64,000 nucleotides of DNA. Origin: Erythroxylum novogranatense (taxonomy: Eukaryota > Streptophyta > Magnoliopsida > Malpighiales > Erythroxylaceae). Each line of letters starts with the position of its first letter. The first letter of the stretch is position 1. The DNA lies in the NCBI GenBank assembly GCA_029891385.1, contig CM057226.1:12827225-12891224 (forward strand), written 5' to 3'. Position numbers and translations under genes: made by a program. The notes under the pieces are model-generated. The model saw only the letters and a list, made by a program, of their open reading frames with translations. It did not search any database and was not told the origin of the DNA. This document shows, in pieces, positions 11,519 through 23,971 of this stretch.

Positions 11519-12312
11519 CCATCTTTAGCTACGATTCAGGAGGTGCAGAAGTTTTAAGCAAATTGCGATTCCCAGAAAGTTTTCTTTTACCTGCCCTTTT
11601 GATTCCAGGGAGTTTCTGAAAGTATAATTTAATGACGGTAGAGAAATAGTTCCTAGAAGAAGAGAAGATACTAAATAGGCTTTCTAGTTGCTTAAAGTTT
11701 TTGTTCAAAGCAAATCCAGAGCTCTTTAGTTTTCCTGTGCTTTTTAATCCATACCAGGAAGACTGCCAAATGTTTAGCTTTTCATGAATTGGTCCAATTA
11801 AAAATGAAGCCTGGGTGTAATGCACCATATTTGTATAAGAAGGGGCTGGGACTCGACCTGATCTATTATTATCCTTAAGTTGGAAGAACCATTTAAAGTG
11901 GCTTTCAGGGTTCAATGAGCATTAAGATTCATAATATGTTGCAAGATCTGTATCACATTCAACTGATGCATCCTTCTCTGCCAGTCTCAAATCACTACTA
12001 TTGTACTGTGCATTTCATAGTTGCTAGACATCAGTATATACAAGCCAAAATAGATTGCAACCACTCGTGTAAATTTCAAACACAATTCAGCTGTCTTATG
12101 ATGTACAATGTCAGAACCTTCTTTTCCATTCAAATCAGGACTTTATTTCAGCTAGCTAATATCAGAAAAAGAGAACCGCATATACATTAAAAAAATCCAG
12201 AAATGTAGTTTGAATGAAATGAATTTCAGGTGGACTACAACTTGATCCAATCCAACAATTCTTCAGGAAACTAAACGCAGTACCTGTTCCAGTCCACATC
12301 TGAAAAGGGTTA
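11519..12312. other. Spacer between two convergent genes
   Basis: About 0.8 kb holding the 3' ends of the convergent MGNC and MAP70-5-like genes. No further coding sequence is supported; open frames here lack any recognisable family. Confidence 0.5.
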
Positions 12313-15247
12313 CTATTTTATTCTATCATTACATGATTGACCATAACGAAAAGAGAGGGTTCGTAGTTCGTACCTTCTTGGTGAATTTGTCCTTGCAACC
12401 TTTTTGATCTGCTGCTCAACTTTTGCTGAAACAAGTTCTCTTTCTTTAGCTGCTGCTTCTCTCTTAGCTTTTTTGAACTCCACTTCAACTGCTTTTGTCA
12501 ATGTATCAACCTTCCTTATCAGCATCTACAAAATAATCAACCTTCTGAAGTCAATACCTCACAGGATATAGTTAGAGAAAGCAAGAAAGTTTGGCTATTA
12601 CTCAACCTGGATTTCCTGTTCTTTAGCATTTAAACTACTGTCTTTAGCCTCACAGGTCTTCCTCAAATTTATGACCTCTTTCTGTAGTCTGTCATACAAA
12701 AACCCTGAAACCACATCCTCATTATCAGAACTGTTGTTACCCTTGTTCTTTACTTCTGATGAATTTGTTGTGTTATCATTCTTGCACTCATCAGTACAGG
12801 CATCAGTATTTGCCTTCACTACAGTGTTTTCCTTTTCATTGTTATCAATAACTTTGCTTCTAGGTGCCCAGATGCCTCTCTTAAGCATATTTTCTGCAGC
12901 ACCATATTTATTTTTGAAGCTGTCATTTAGTTTTCCAATTTCTGTTGTTGGCTGATGCAAAGGAGAGTTTCTGCTGAAGGTGGAACCCCTCGGTTGTGAG
13001 GTAGATCTCTTTTTTATATCTCCATTGCTTGTCAGGAATCCTAAGACGTTAGTGGTCTTTTCAGGTTTAACACATCCATACAAAGTATTTGAGTTCACTG
13101 AGCAAATGGAGGCATGCTTTAGACCCTCTTCTAACGTCTTTAGTCTCATCTTGAACCTCTCCTGAATTAAATTGTATTGATATTAACAGTTAGCTGACAG
13201 GTTAAGATGGAAATAGATTCAGATGAACAAAATGGAAGAGAAGATGGTGAAAATTCACCTTCATTTGTGCTTCTGCCTTAGCTGTCCTTTCTGTTACAGC
13301 TAGTTTATCTCTCAGTCGTTGCATCTCTCCCTACATAAGAAACGCATATAGTAGTACTAAACAGGAAAGACATGGTTATAGGCAGGACATGTAAATCATG
13401 CTAATTTTGAACATATCCTGGCTAAACTTCCATAAATTCAGTTTGAAAGGAAATACCTGCAACAGCCTTCTCTCTTCCAGCCATTGTTTGACAGGCATAA
13501 CTTTGTCATTTTCATCCTTCCACTCATTGGCCACAACTGTTGCAACGCGGTTAGCTGAGACTTTGGCTCTAGCCAGCTCCCTCTCAAGCATCCTTTTCTC
13601 TTCCTGGAATGTTGGGTTAGGGTCAGGTGTCAATACTACATCTATGCGATCCCTACTCGAAGATTCATATAATGTACTTAAATTGACTCATAATTCTGAG
13701 AGAGTTCGTTTACTCTAACACCTACATTTAGCATGGAAATTTGTCGCCGGTAGTCCCGAATGGCATTGGCTGCAGCTCCACCATTTAAAATGACCTCCTC
13801 AAGCTCCTGGATGGTTTGACTCAGCTTTTCAACTTCCAAAACCTTCTGACGATTTGTTTTATCCAGAATTTTGTTCTCCTCCTGCATATGCCACACTTAA
13901 AAACTCCCTTCAGCATCAACTCCTCATTGTCTGTCCTGTCCTTGTCCAAAACACAATATAATTTCCAAGGAACCATACCTGACAGATTTCAATCTGTCTC
14001 TTCAACTCAAAGTTTTGGTTCTGGACCTCCTCAACTATCAGTGCCCTTTCTAAAGCACTTTTCAGGATCCTCTCTGCTTCAAGTAGAGCAGACTCTTTAG
14101 ACTTGGTCAGACGTTCCATTGCCTTCTTATCCTCCTGTAATGATGCAATCTGAAAAGGGCGAAGAGATTAAAAACATTTTGTTTTTGGTAGCAGAAATAT
14201 ATGAATTCCTCTTAAAGAAATTTCATTCTTTCACAAGCGTACCTCATTTTTGTACATCTTGATCTCTGCCTCAAGAGGAGCAATGAAAGACTCAATAGGA
14301 GGAGAGTCATTATCCCTCAGATTCGCATGGACCCTTCTAAGAGTTGCTTCGGCAGCATATTGTGATGCCAATGCGTCCTTCTTTTCTTTGATGAGCTTTT
14401 TTATTTCAAGATTCTACAAAGAAAATTTCACCAACTTAGTACCAGATCTTTATAAAATTTCTGTAATAACATGCACACCTTATGCTCCAGAAGACTTTGA
14501 GTGGCACTTCGTTTCTCTTCTCGTTTGTTCAATTCATTGTGGAGCTACACCAAAAATATAAGAGAAAAAGAAAACAAGATAATGCAATCATTGATACTGT
14601 TAAAGAATATTAAACCTATTCCCTAAGTGCCCATTTTTTGTTTTTCTGAGAAAGTACCTCTTCTATAGCCTTGTCCTTCAAGGCTTCAGTTGCCCTTAAA
14701 GCTTTGACTTCCCCTTGAGCAGCTCCTAACTCTCTGTCCCTATCTGGAATAGATTCCAGAAATGATTAAGATAACCAGAATTCCTGAGCATTGCTTATCA
14801 TGGATTGTTAATTCAGGTAGAGTATCCATGTTCTTATATGGATTGCTAATTCAGGTAGAGTATCCATTTTCTTCTCTTTAAATAAAAACCACAGAGCAAA
14901 TAATATTTCTTTTCATCTCCTAAGTTCTATGCATAAACGGCTTGAGATGTCCTATCAAAGTTTCATTCAACAGAGCACCAAATCATGATCATCAAAGAAA
15001 CTTCAACGATAGTGCATAAAATGATCAAAGACCGTTGCACTGATCATAATAAATACACAAGAAAACTTACTTCTGAAACAGGAAAAACAATAGCACACGT
15101 CAGATAATCAGAAGACAAAAGTGTTAAACCTTTGACGAGGTTCTGTAAACGGTTGAGCTCCAACACAAGAGGGTCGGGACGAGGAAGATTGATATCTTCT
15201 TCTACTTTTCCAACCCCTACTAGTTGATCCTCATAAAAGCTCACCAT
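12313..15247 (-). CDS. MAP70-5: Microtubule-associated protein 70, MAP70-5-like (584 aa, ten coding exons)
   Basis: Coiled-coil protein that binds cortical microtubules; in Arabidopsis MAP70-5 is involved in patterning secondary walls of xylem vessels. Exons are 15247-15130, 14743-14658, 14544-14479, 14413-14243, 14149-13979, 13881-13726, 13603-13457, 13330-13259, 13161-12607 and 12525-12313, all with GT/AG introns and a consistent frame. Family signatures are DPLVLELNRLQN, DRELGAAQGEVKALRATEAL, RLTKSKESALLEAERILKSA, GGAAANAIRDYRRQI, NEWKDENDKVMPVKQWLEER, FLYDRLQKEVINLRK and KVDTLTKAVEVE. The N-terminus is short, as in MAP70-5 rather than MAP70-1, so ATG 15247 is preferred over the upstream in-frame ATG at 15301. 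A Ser/Asn-rich stretch (in exon 9) separates the last coiled coil. The extreme C-terminus is uncertain: a donor-like AAG|GTACGAAC after 12374 could lead to another last exon. Confidence 0.93.
14803..14871. repeat. Short tandem duplication in the first MAP70-5 coding intron
   Basis: A unit of about 35 bp containing AATTCAGGTAGAGTATCCAT occurs twice in tandem with one or two changes. It lies wholly inside the intron between 15130 and 14743. Confidence 0.75.
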
Positions 15248-17749
15248 CTTTTCTCTTTCTTTCTTCTGCAACTTTTCGAATGCACTCAAAACTATAAGCA
15301 CACACGGTGTCTAATACCAACAACAAAGGAGCAGAGGTTCATGGGGTTTTATTAGCAAAAGAGTCCGTCTCTTTAAGAAATTGACCGCAAAGAGAGGGAT
15401 TGGAGTTTCCCTTGTTTCTAAGCAAAATCGAAAGGCACGTTTCATGAGCCGGCCTAGGCGGCTTGCATATTATCTCTTCCTCCATTTTTAACCGCAACGG
15501 TCACTTTTTTTTTCAGTTTCCTCCTCTAATTTATCACATTCAGAATTTAAATTTTCTTTAACAAAACGATAAGCCACCAACAATATCTCCTTCTTTACAC
15601 CATGAATCTCTCTACTTCCCAATGGTTTTGATTATTGATGTTGACTATATTCTAACATGATGCATATATACTAGATGGCTTCGTTTGAATATATAGTTGC
15701 CACCCAACCTGTGACTGTGACAATAGTTTCAAACTAAATAAATAAGCAATATACATAAATTGTATTGGTTGGTGCTGCCATTTCTTCTCGCCACCTTAGC
15801 CAAAACCCTGAAACGAAACGAAACAAAAACCCTGAAACACAACATCGTGATTAAGTAGAAGTAGGTAAAAGTATAATGTTGTCATCTTGGTTAACCATTG
15901 CCTTTTTGTTGGAGTTGGAGGACTAGAACAAATGGTAGGTGCCCTTTTGATGCTCATATTTACTCGGATAATAATTTACAAGGTTTTAATTTTTTAAAAT
16001 TTTTTTAGTTCAGTGTATAATTTTTAATTAAATTGGATAAATTAATTTAAAATATACATAATTATTAATATATTTGTCATAAAAATTTTAAAAATCATAT
16101 TCATGAAAACGAAGAGATACATAATTCTTTTTAGATATTAATTTTACGTATTTATTAATCATGTAAGTAAATATTAATAAAAACAATTTAACCATCAATA
16201 CGTTCGTATAAAAAATAAAAATTATATTAAAGAAGACAAGGAGACATATATTTTTTAAATATCAAAATTTACATATTTTATCGATTACATTAATAAAATA
16301 TTAATAAAAACAAACTTTTAAACTCAAATTCTAAAAAAAAAAGAAGAAATTAAATTTGATTAGAGAAGAAAAAGTCAAAATTAAGGTCCATAGAATGTAT
16401 TATTAGTGTTCAAGATAATGAAGAGAACTATTATTCCTGGTTGTTTTCAGGTGTACATTGTCATCACCTGTTTATAAGAATGGAAAGCTCTTGTTTGGAC
16501 TAAGTTTGATTGCTTAAGCGTTAAACCATCCTTAAACCAAGCTTTAATTATTGGAAGTCACTCAAATTGACTTTGGCTTACCCAAAGAAATGAGGTATTG
16601 GTGACACTAAATTGAAAAAGACCAAGTAAAGTGGCTTCAAAGAACAAACACATTCATCATTTTTATCTTTTTGCTTATCATCATCTTTGCTTGTAAGTAT
16701 GAACGGATAATGGGAAGAGAAAAAATATAAAATATAAAAAAATATGAACCTCCTCCTTCTCCTCCAGACTCCAGTTGTTATGTTACTTGACACTTAGCTT
16801 GAGCCATATGGCACTTCTTCTTCTTCCAATAAGCGACAAAGGGAAGCATCCACCACCTGAAGTTGAACTCAACTCACCAACACCCAACAAGCTCTTTGTA
16901 ATATTGTTTAGAGCCAAACTCAGTTATCTACACAGAACAGTCAAATGGGTTTTCGATTAAGGTAAAGGGGCTTCTGTTTTCCATTTATGGCTTGCTTGAA
17001 TTGCTCAATTAATGTGGAGTTTGATGGCGATAGCTTAATTTGGATCCAAAGAGTTTCCTCCAATTTTCATTTCGTGATTGGTTTGAGTAGGTATATTATA
17101 GGGATTTATATTACCAATTCAACCTACCAGTTCCTCGATTTTCTTGATCAACAAAAATGGTTGATACACGTTATCTTTCAAAAAAACCTGGATCAAAATC
17201 AAATCCTCGTAACAGAAATTTAAGGTTTTAAAGTTCAATTACGATAAATAAGTGTTTTTAAAACAGGATCAAAAGTTAAACCATTAATATAAGATATTTA
17301 ACATTTAAAGGTTGTATTAAACCGTCGTAAAATTGGTTAAAGATTAAATAACATTTAAAAATTTAAAAATGATTGAAGAAGACTATAATTATGCATCAAA
17401 AATTAAAATATAATTAAATAAAATTGTTAAATAAAATTGATCGGTTTATTTTAGTTTATAAAAAGTGGTTAGTTTATAAAAATTGGTTGATTGATTGATT
17501 GATAAATTTTTAGTTTTAATAATAAAATTATTAAATTAAATTAAACTAAAAGTTAAAATTGAATCGAAAAGTTAACCGATTTGAAGTTTTACTGTTCAAT
17601 CGACATTTTAGTTTTAAAACATCGGTTAAAACCTTATTAGATCAATAAATAAAACTATGCTTTATTTAACCAGAAAAAGATGTTAATATTATAAAATATA
17701 TCAATGATAACTTATCTCACATCAAATACAATTAAAATTATCTTTTTTT
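15248..17749. other. MAP70-5 upstream region and AT-rich spacer
   Basis: The first 300 bp are the leader and promoter of the minus-strand MAP70-5 gene, including a GC-rich site with core GCCTAGGC near 15451. No gene is recognised beyond. Two degenerate direct copies of a unit of about 115-125 bp lie at about 16072-16312, each ending AATATTAATAAAAACAA. Open frames at 16775-16960 and 16987-17223 have no family match and are probably chance. Confidence 0.45.
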
Positions 17750-18125
17750 TTTACTTATGTTTGGTTGAGTGTTTTTAATGAAATGGGATGAAATATAATA
17801 TTATTTCATTGTTTAAAAGAAAAATTTATAATAAAATGAAATGGAATAGGATGAAAGGAGAGTGTTTCACAGTACATCTCATTCCATTCTAAACAATAAA
17901 ATAAGTTACTTCTAATTTGGAAGGTTTATGATGAAATATAAAATGATAAACAACATTTCACTAATATTACATTATGAATCCTCATTTCAAACAACATTTT
18001 ACTATATTATATTATAAACCCTTTCATCCCTCCCAAATAATAATTTTCTAATATTACATCCACTTATATTTCATTCCATTATAAAATATTTCATTCCATT
18101 AAACAACATCATTTTATAGAGATTA
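17750..18125. mobile_element. Possible MITE with degenerate inverted ends
   Basis: The left end (TATGTTTGGTTGAGTGTTTT, then ATGAAATGGGATGAAATATAA) and the right end (TTTCATTCCATTAAACAACATC) are roughly inverted copies. The middle is filled with ATGAAATGGAAT-like and TTTCATTCCAT-like runs in both orientations. I could not fix exact ends or a target duplication, so this is tentative. Confidence 0.35.
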
Positions 18126-18332
18126 TTTTAGAACCCTATGATCGAATTTTGATCGACTCTCTAAAGCCGAGCTCTTCCTAAAATCTAAACGATATAAATT
18201 TAACCTATTATTTTAAACTAAACTAAATTAAACAAGACTAAAATTACGAAACCTACATCTTATAGTATAATGTAAGTTCCTGTCATTTACATTAAGTTTG
18301 TCAAAGTTATATTCTAATACTAATTTATTTAA

Positions 18333-19070
18333 GGGTTAATTATAAAAACTCAAATTTTCATCAAATTTTCAATTATAACCCGAACTTTAAAAAGTCGGAA
18401 TAAAATGTTCAAACTTTCAATTTTTTTAACTCGAACCCAAACTTAAAAAAGTAACAATAAAATATTCAAACTTTTAATTTTTTCAATTCTAGCTAGACGT
18501 TATCTGTTGTTGTCCTGATGCCCTTAATCTTTCATTTTTTGTTTGTTTTTTTATACCCCAAACTACTCTCGTATTACAACATACTGCACCTATAAACTCT
18601 TCGTTTTTAGTTTGTTTTTCTTATGCCCTTAATGTGAGATCGTCGGGGTTGCGTAATTTGAAAATTGAGAGGTGAAGGCATTGACAGAACAAACTGAAAA
18701 TGAAGGGAAAAACTAAAATCAAAGCGTAAGGTTGTTGAGGCTGCGTAATATGATTTAAATCATTTTTAAACAAAATTATGTAGTTAAACGACATCATTTC
18801 ATTAATGTTTATTTGTTGTGTCAATTTTGGCTTACCTGTATTAATAATTAAGGTTTCTGAAATGCGTGACAAGTCACGTTAGCAAACTTAACAGAAATAT
18901 TAATATCGAGCTATGATTAAAAAAAATGAAAGTTTGAGTATTTTATTACTACTTTTTGAAGTTTGAGCTAGATTTGAAAAAAAAAAATTTGGATATTTAT
19001 TGTTAATTTTTAAAGTTCAGGCTATAATTGAAAATTTTACGAAAGTTTGGATTTTTTTTATAATTAGCCC
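18333..19070. mobile_element. Non-autonomous Mutator-like (MULE) element with 9-bp target duplication
   Basis: 738 bp bounded by long inverted ends: the left begins GGGTTAATTATAAAAAC and the right, reverse-complemented, begins GGGCTAATTATAAAAAA. Similarity continues for about 150 bp into each arm. The flanks are an exact 9-bp direct repeat TTTATTTAA (18324-18332 and 19071-19079), the length made by Mutator-type transposases. Each arm contains two or three degenerate copies of a unit like CCGAACTTTAAAAAGT..AATAAAATGTTCAAACTTTCAATTTTT. No transposase is encoded, so it would need one from elsewhere. Confidence 0.85.
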
Positions 19071-19079
19071 TTTATTTAA

Positions 19080-20723
19080 TGTTGATCTCAATCATTTTCC
19101 TATATCATAGGGGGAAAAAAATACAACCATATAATTCAATTATCAAAATCCTTTAATTGCTCTCATCAATTTAAAACCTTTTATAGTATTTTAACGCTAT
19201 TCTACTGAGAATTTGGTGAAACCTAAACATAACTCACCTGAATCCTTCCTCTCCAATCTGCAATGTCTCCTTAAGGCTTATTTACAATACACGAAAAGTT
19301 ACAGATAAAGACAAAACTTTAAGAGTCATTTTTTGAGAAAGACTCACCACTATACTAACACATACGACAATATGAATTAGCCTTGCAATATGAAAGTTCA
19401 GCATCCTGTTCTAATAAAATCCTTGGTTTACTCAATATTGAGAGAAAGGAGTGCTAAAAAGTGTGGAAGGCCTCCTACCAGTATTCCTCTATTCACGTTC
19501 GACAGCATGAACAAAATTAGGGAAGGGATGGTGCTGGAGAATTTCTGACAAAAAGCTAGTATTTATATGGCATTGAGATGGATATTGGAAGGGATAACAA
19601 TCACTAGCAAGTTTTCCCTTAAAGCTATGCAATGCTAGGTTAAGACTGATGTTTTGCGACACAAACATACAATCAGTGTGTAGATTTCTTGGCCGCCCTC
19701 ACAGTTCGCACCGGCCCAGGATGCATTATCTCCTTACACCTCCCATGTCCCTTATGGAGCTCCTCTTGCGGGATCAACAGGGTGTTCAGTACCCACGCGC
19801 TAGCGGCTAATTAGTTTTATTTGTTGTGTATTTTCTTTTGTATTCAAAAAAAATCTTGTAAATCATGGAAGTTAATCTGTTTAGATGAGGGATGGATGAT
19901 ATATGATTAGTTTTGGCTCGGGAGTTTCATTCTCCAAATTGTGCTCTTGATTAGTTTGTAATACTCTTATCATTTGGTGATATTAATACTATAAATATTT
20001 CATTTTCAAAATATAAAATTATTGGAAACAAGTGTTAAATTTTTGGAAGTAATTTGATCAATTTTATTTTATTATAAATTTTAAGAGCTTTGAGAGGCTA
20101 ATTTAATTTTCAAATCAATTATATGATTGTAAAATTTTAAGCAATTAATTTTAAAAATTTGAATGGATTAGGAAAAAATTGAGGGGCTTTTTTATACGAC
20201 CTTCATTGATATGATTAGTGAGATTCGATATCAATATAAATAAGAACCAATCATTGTTCCGTCAAGACAAGTCTAATTTCATAACGGACTCAAAATAAAA
20301 TACAAAAGAAGGATATGAATCGTTACATTTGCAAAAAAGAAAAAATGCAATGTTAAAATTCTGAAATTGAACGTTGTTAGCAAGCTATATGATATCACAA
20401 GTTATTAGAGAAATTAAAGTAAGAGTTTCTTTTTGTAGGAATTTTCTCCTATTTGACTAATCAGTAATGCAGTATCCCTAAAAAAGCCTTTTATTCGCAT
20501 AATATGCTAGAAACTAGAATCCTAAAAGGAAAATACATTCTTGTGGCAATCCAATTCAATCCCTATATAAATATATATTCAAAATTTCAAACAAATTAAA
20601 ACCCTTAATTCCATGAGTTTGGTGCCTGTCTAGGAAAGCATACTCGAGCTAGTTAACTTCTAAAAGTCTACGAGCTCAATAAAGACAAATTTGACATTAG
20701 TTATGAGGTTATTGCGACATTAG
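19080..20723. other. Spacer with an unexplained GC-rich patch; the right end may be old gypsy LTR
   Basis: Mostly AT-rich DNA without genes. A GC-rich patch at about 19690-19808 stands out and carries a 40-50 codon open minus-strand frame (see findings). The last part (about 20440-20720) has, on the minus strand, LTR-like features including a TATATATTTATATAGGG stretch; it may be the remainder of the gypsy element into which element X inserted. Confidence 0.35.
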
Positions 20724-20996
20724 ATGAAGAACTAGAATGGCTAATAAAGCTCTCATAAGAAAAGGATACAAAGCTTCTAATAGAAAATAAAAGCTTTGAT
20801 ACTCTCAAATGAAATAGTGAAGTACTCGAGTATAAAAACTCACAAAAAAACAAAATCTTGGCAATAAATAAAATAAGCAAAGTTCTCTTAATAGCTTACT
20901 CAAACAATAGATGAGAAAAAGCTTCGAAGCATGTGTTTCATTTAGTGCTACTCAATATCTTTATGTAACATAAATCACATCGGTAAGTATCCCACA
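20724..20996 (-). repeat. Element X 3' LTR, third (terminal) piece
   Basis: Matches 52775-53040 of the intact 5' LTR (shared AATAGAAAATAAAAGCTTT, TATAAAAACTCAC and GACTCAATATC-like blocks). It is cut at 20996 by the LINE. The LTR outer end is placed near 20724 by alignment with the primer-site side of the other LTR; the exact base is uncertain. Confidence 0.75.
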
Positions 20997-21678
20997 TTCC
21001 GGATTTTATGGATTAGGAATGGTGATTCGGGATTGGAAAGGGTTAAAATGTGCGGGAAAGTTAATGATTTTACCGGGATGGAGGGATCCTCTAATTGGTG
21101 AAGCGTTATGTTTTCGAGAAGTTCTAAGTTGGATTAAAAACCTCTCATTTTCTCCGATTTGTGTGGAGACGGATTGTCAAATAATTACTCGATTCCTAAC
21201 ATCCACACGTAACTTTCCTTCTTGTTTTTCGATAATTATTCAGGATTGTAAAGCTTTTCTTAACGAGCATCAGTTTATTTATACTGCTTTTGTTAAGAGA
21301 CCAGCGAATCAGGTTACTCATAAGATAGATGGTTTCAACCCAGGATTTTTTCAGACTTATTGGGATATCGTTGGCAAAAAGGTTACTCAAGAAAGTCTTG
21401 GAAATTTGAATGGAGATGCGTCTATACCTGGGATGAATAGAACAAACATTATACTTATCCCAAAGAAGAAAGCACCAGAAGTAATAGCTGATTTGCGACC
21501 TATATCATTGAGCAATGACACCGATCGTATTGTCTGTAAGGTAATTGCCAACAGATTAAATCAGGTTTTACCTCAAATTATTTCAGATACGCAGAGTGTT
21601 TTTATCCCTAATCGGTTAATTACCGATAATATTATTGTGGCGTATGAGCTTTTCCATTCTCTTAAGAGAAAAACTTAA
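20997..21678 (+). pseudogene. LINE RNase H segment fused in frame to RT start
   Basis: An open frame (219 codons from 21019) begins with an RNase H segment: MVIRDWKGLKCAGKL, the EALCFREVLSWI helix with its catalytic-type Glu, VETDCQ with Asp, and FIYTAFVKRPANQVTHKI. At about 21328 it switches directly to the start of a LINE RT: DGFNPGFFQTYW, IILIPKKKAPEVIADLRPIS and QSVFIPNRLITDNIIVAYEL. In LINEs of this type RNase H normally follows RT, so the fusion is an abnormal junction. The RT frame stops at 21678. Confidence 0.85.
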
Positions 21679-21681
21679 GGA

Positions 21682-22834
21682 ATGGTGGGTTCTCTCGTAC
21701 TCAAAACTGACATGAGTAAGGCATATGATATAATTGAATGGGAGTATTTGAAGCGGATCATGTTGAAGTTGGGTTTTAATGATGCATGGGTCTCCAAGAT
21801 TATGAACATAGTAACATTAGTCTCCTATTTTTTGTTCGAGGTAATAAAGAATACGGGCCTTTGATTCCTAGTAGGGGATTACGATAAGGAGACCATTTGT
21901 CCCCTTATTTGTTCATCATCTGTGTGGAAGGTTTATCAGCTAGCTTACAAAAATCGCTGACACAAAGTCACATTCATGGGATTGTAGTTGCAAGAGATGC
22001 TACTCCAGTGTCTCATCTATTTTTTGCAGATGACGCTATATTTTTTGCTAGAGCTATAGTGGAGGAGGCGGTGCATTTAAAAACTATACTGCAACTATAT
22101 GAGAACGCGTATGTCAAAGAATAAATCTCCTCAAATTAGGTATCTCCTTTACCCCTAATACTATACTTGCAATGAAGAATATGATATGTCAAACATTAGG
22201 GGTTGCGGAGATTGCAGGACATACCAATTACTTGGGTATGCAGTCAGTCATTGGAAGAGGTAAACGCCAAGTCTTTCATTATGTGGTAGAAAAGCTTACA
22301 AAGAGGTTGCAAGGATGGAAAGCTAAAGTTCTATCAAAGGCTGGAAAAGATATATTATTGAGGACTGTAGCACAGGCTATGCCGAATTATCTTATGTCCC
22401 TTTTTTTATTACCACTGGATACTTGTAAAGAGTTGGAGAATTTGATGAATGATTTTTTCTGGCAAAATGGAGGAAGAGAGAACAAGGGTATACAAAGGTT
22501 AAGATGGAAGAGGCTAGCCATACCAAAGATATATGAAGGATTGGGGTATCGAGATTTGAGGCAGTTTAATCTGGCTCTTCTGGCAAAGCAAGAATGGAGG
22601 CTACTCAAATATTCGAACTCGATCACAGCAAACATTATCAAAGCTAGATACTTCCCCAATACATATTTCTTTTCAGCGAAGTTGGGTAATAACCCAAGTC
22701 AAATTTGGAGAAGTATACATCAGACCAAATCAATTCTAATACAAGGATGTCGAAGAAGGGTCGGTGATGGGCAAGATTTACATATTTGGAGAGACCCTTC
22801 GCTAATGGATGATGGAGACCCGTATATACACTAA
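21682..22834 (+). pseudogene. LINE reverse transcriptase palm and thumb, broken
   Basis: Continues the RT in several frames: KTDMSKAYDIIEWEYLKRIM (21705 onwards), SPYLFIICVEGLSASL, and HLFFADDAIFFARA near 22020 with the catalytic FADD intact. The thumb part follows at 22172-22834, with GKDILLRTVAQAMPNYLMSL and WQNGGRENKGIQRLRWKRL. A frame change near 21864-21897 and stops at 22124 and 22832 break it. Confidence 0.88.
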
Positions 22835-23971
22835 AAATACAAGGAGCTTATTGAAACTGTAGTTGAGCTTATTAGGGACCATCGACGGAATGAAGAAAGG
22901 ATCAGACATGTCTTCAATCAAAGAGACGCATAATTGATTTTACAGATCCCGCTTAGCTTCTCACGGTGCAAGGATGCTTGGCTTTGGACACTTAACAATT
23001 AGGGTGAGTACAAGGTTAAAGAAGGGTATCGAATAGGTATGGAGGGTGTGAATCTAGAACTCAGAGAAATCGGTTTTCCATGAGAGAAGATTTGGCAGCT
23101 GCATGTCCCAGGTAAAGTTAAATTATTTATTTGGCGTATTTTGAGGAATGCATTTCCATGTAGAGTAAATTTTAAAAAAAGACACATTGACACTTGCCCA
23201 CTATGTGGTAGAGCAACAGAGGATGAAAACCATATATTTTCTCATTGTGACACCGCTATTTCTGTTTGGCGTGCTTACTCTGTGGACTGGAATGTGTCTC
23301 TTATTGCCACACTGCTTCACTGGCTTGCATCGATTATGGCCGATTTTACAAAGGCACAAAAGGAGGAGATCTGCATGATTATATAGAGCTTGTGGACCAC
23401 ACGAAATGAAGTTGTATGGTAACAAAAAACACAAGACCCATCCTTTATTATTCGTAGAGCCACAACAACACTTCTAAAATGGCAGACTGCCCAAAACAGG
23501 AACCACAACACATCCTCAAAGCATCAACACTCTCAATCCAAATGGCAAGCTCCACAACCAAACCATTTTAAGTGTAATATAGATGTGGCACTTTTATCTT
23601 CCGGATTTTATGGATTAGGAATGGTGATTCGGGATTGGAAAGGGTTAAACTGTGCCGGAAAGTTAATGATTTTACCGGGATGGAGGGATCCTCTAATTGG
23701 TGAAGTGTATATTTTCGAGAAGCTCTAAGCTGGATTAAAAACCTCTCATTTTCTCCAATTTGTGTGGAGACGGATTGTCAAATAATTACTCGATTCTTGA
23801 CACCCACACATAACTTTCCTTCTTATTTTTCGACGATTATCTAGGATTGTAAAGCTCTTCTTAACGAGCATCAGTTTATTTATATTGCTTTTGTTAAGAG
23901 ACCAGCGAATCAAGTTGCTCATAAGATAGCTAGGGCGGCTAATTCTATGTATGGTTTCGAATGGGGGTTAT
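22835..23971 (+). pseudogene. LINE zinc-binding linker (zf-RVT) and second RNase H
   Basis: The linker at about 23040-23390 carries CPLCGRATEDENHIFSHC, a CCHC zinc ligand set typical of plant LINEs. An RNase H domain begins near 23560 and repeats, almost base for base, the segment at 20997-21328 (here 23599-23929). It is cut at 23971 by element Y. On the far side of Y the frame continues for about 18 codons with CPPSFLYDVLSLD and then a stop (36016-36018). Confidence 0.85.

Noticed and set aside
12671..14561. Plus-strand frames of 60-106 codons across the MAP70-5 gene
   Set aside because: They are antisense of coiled-coil exons; exon structure and homology are on the minus strand.
16775..17223. 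Two plus-strand frames of 61 and 78 codons
   Set aside because: No motifs, AT-rich composition like the spacer, no promoter or splice support.
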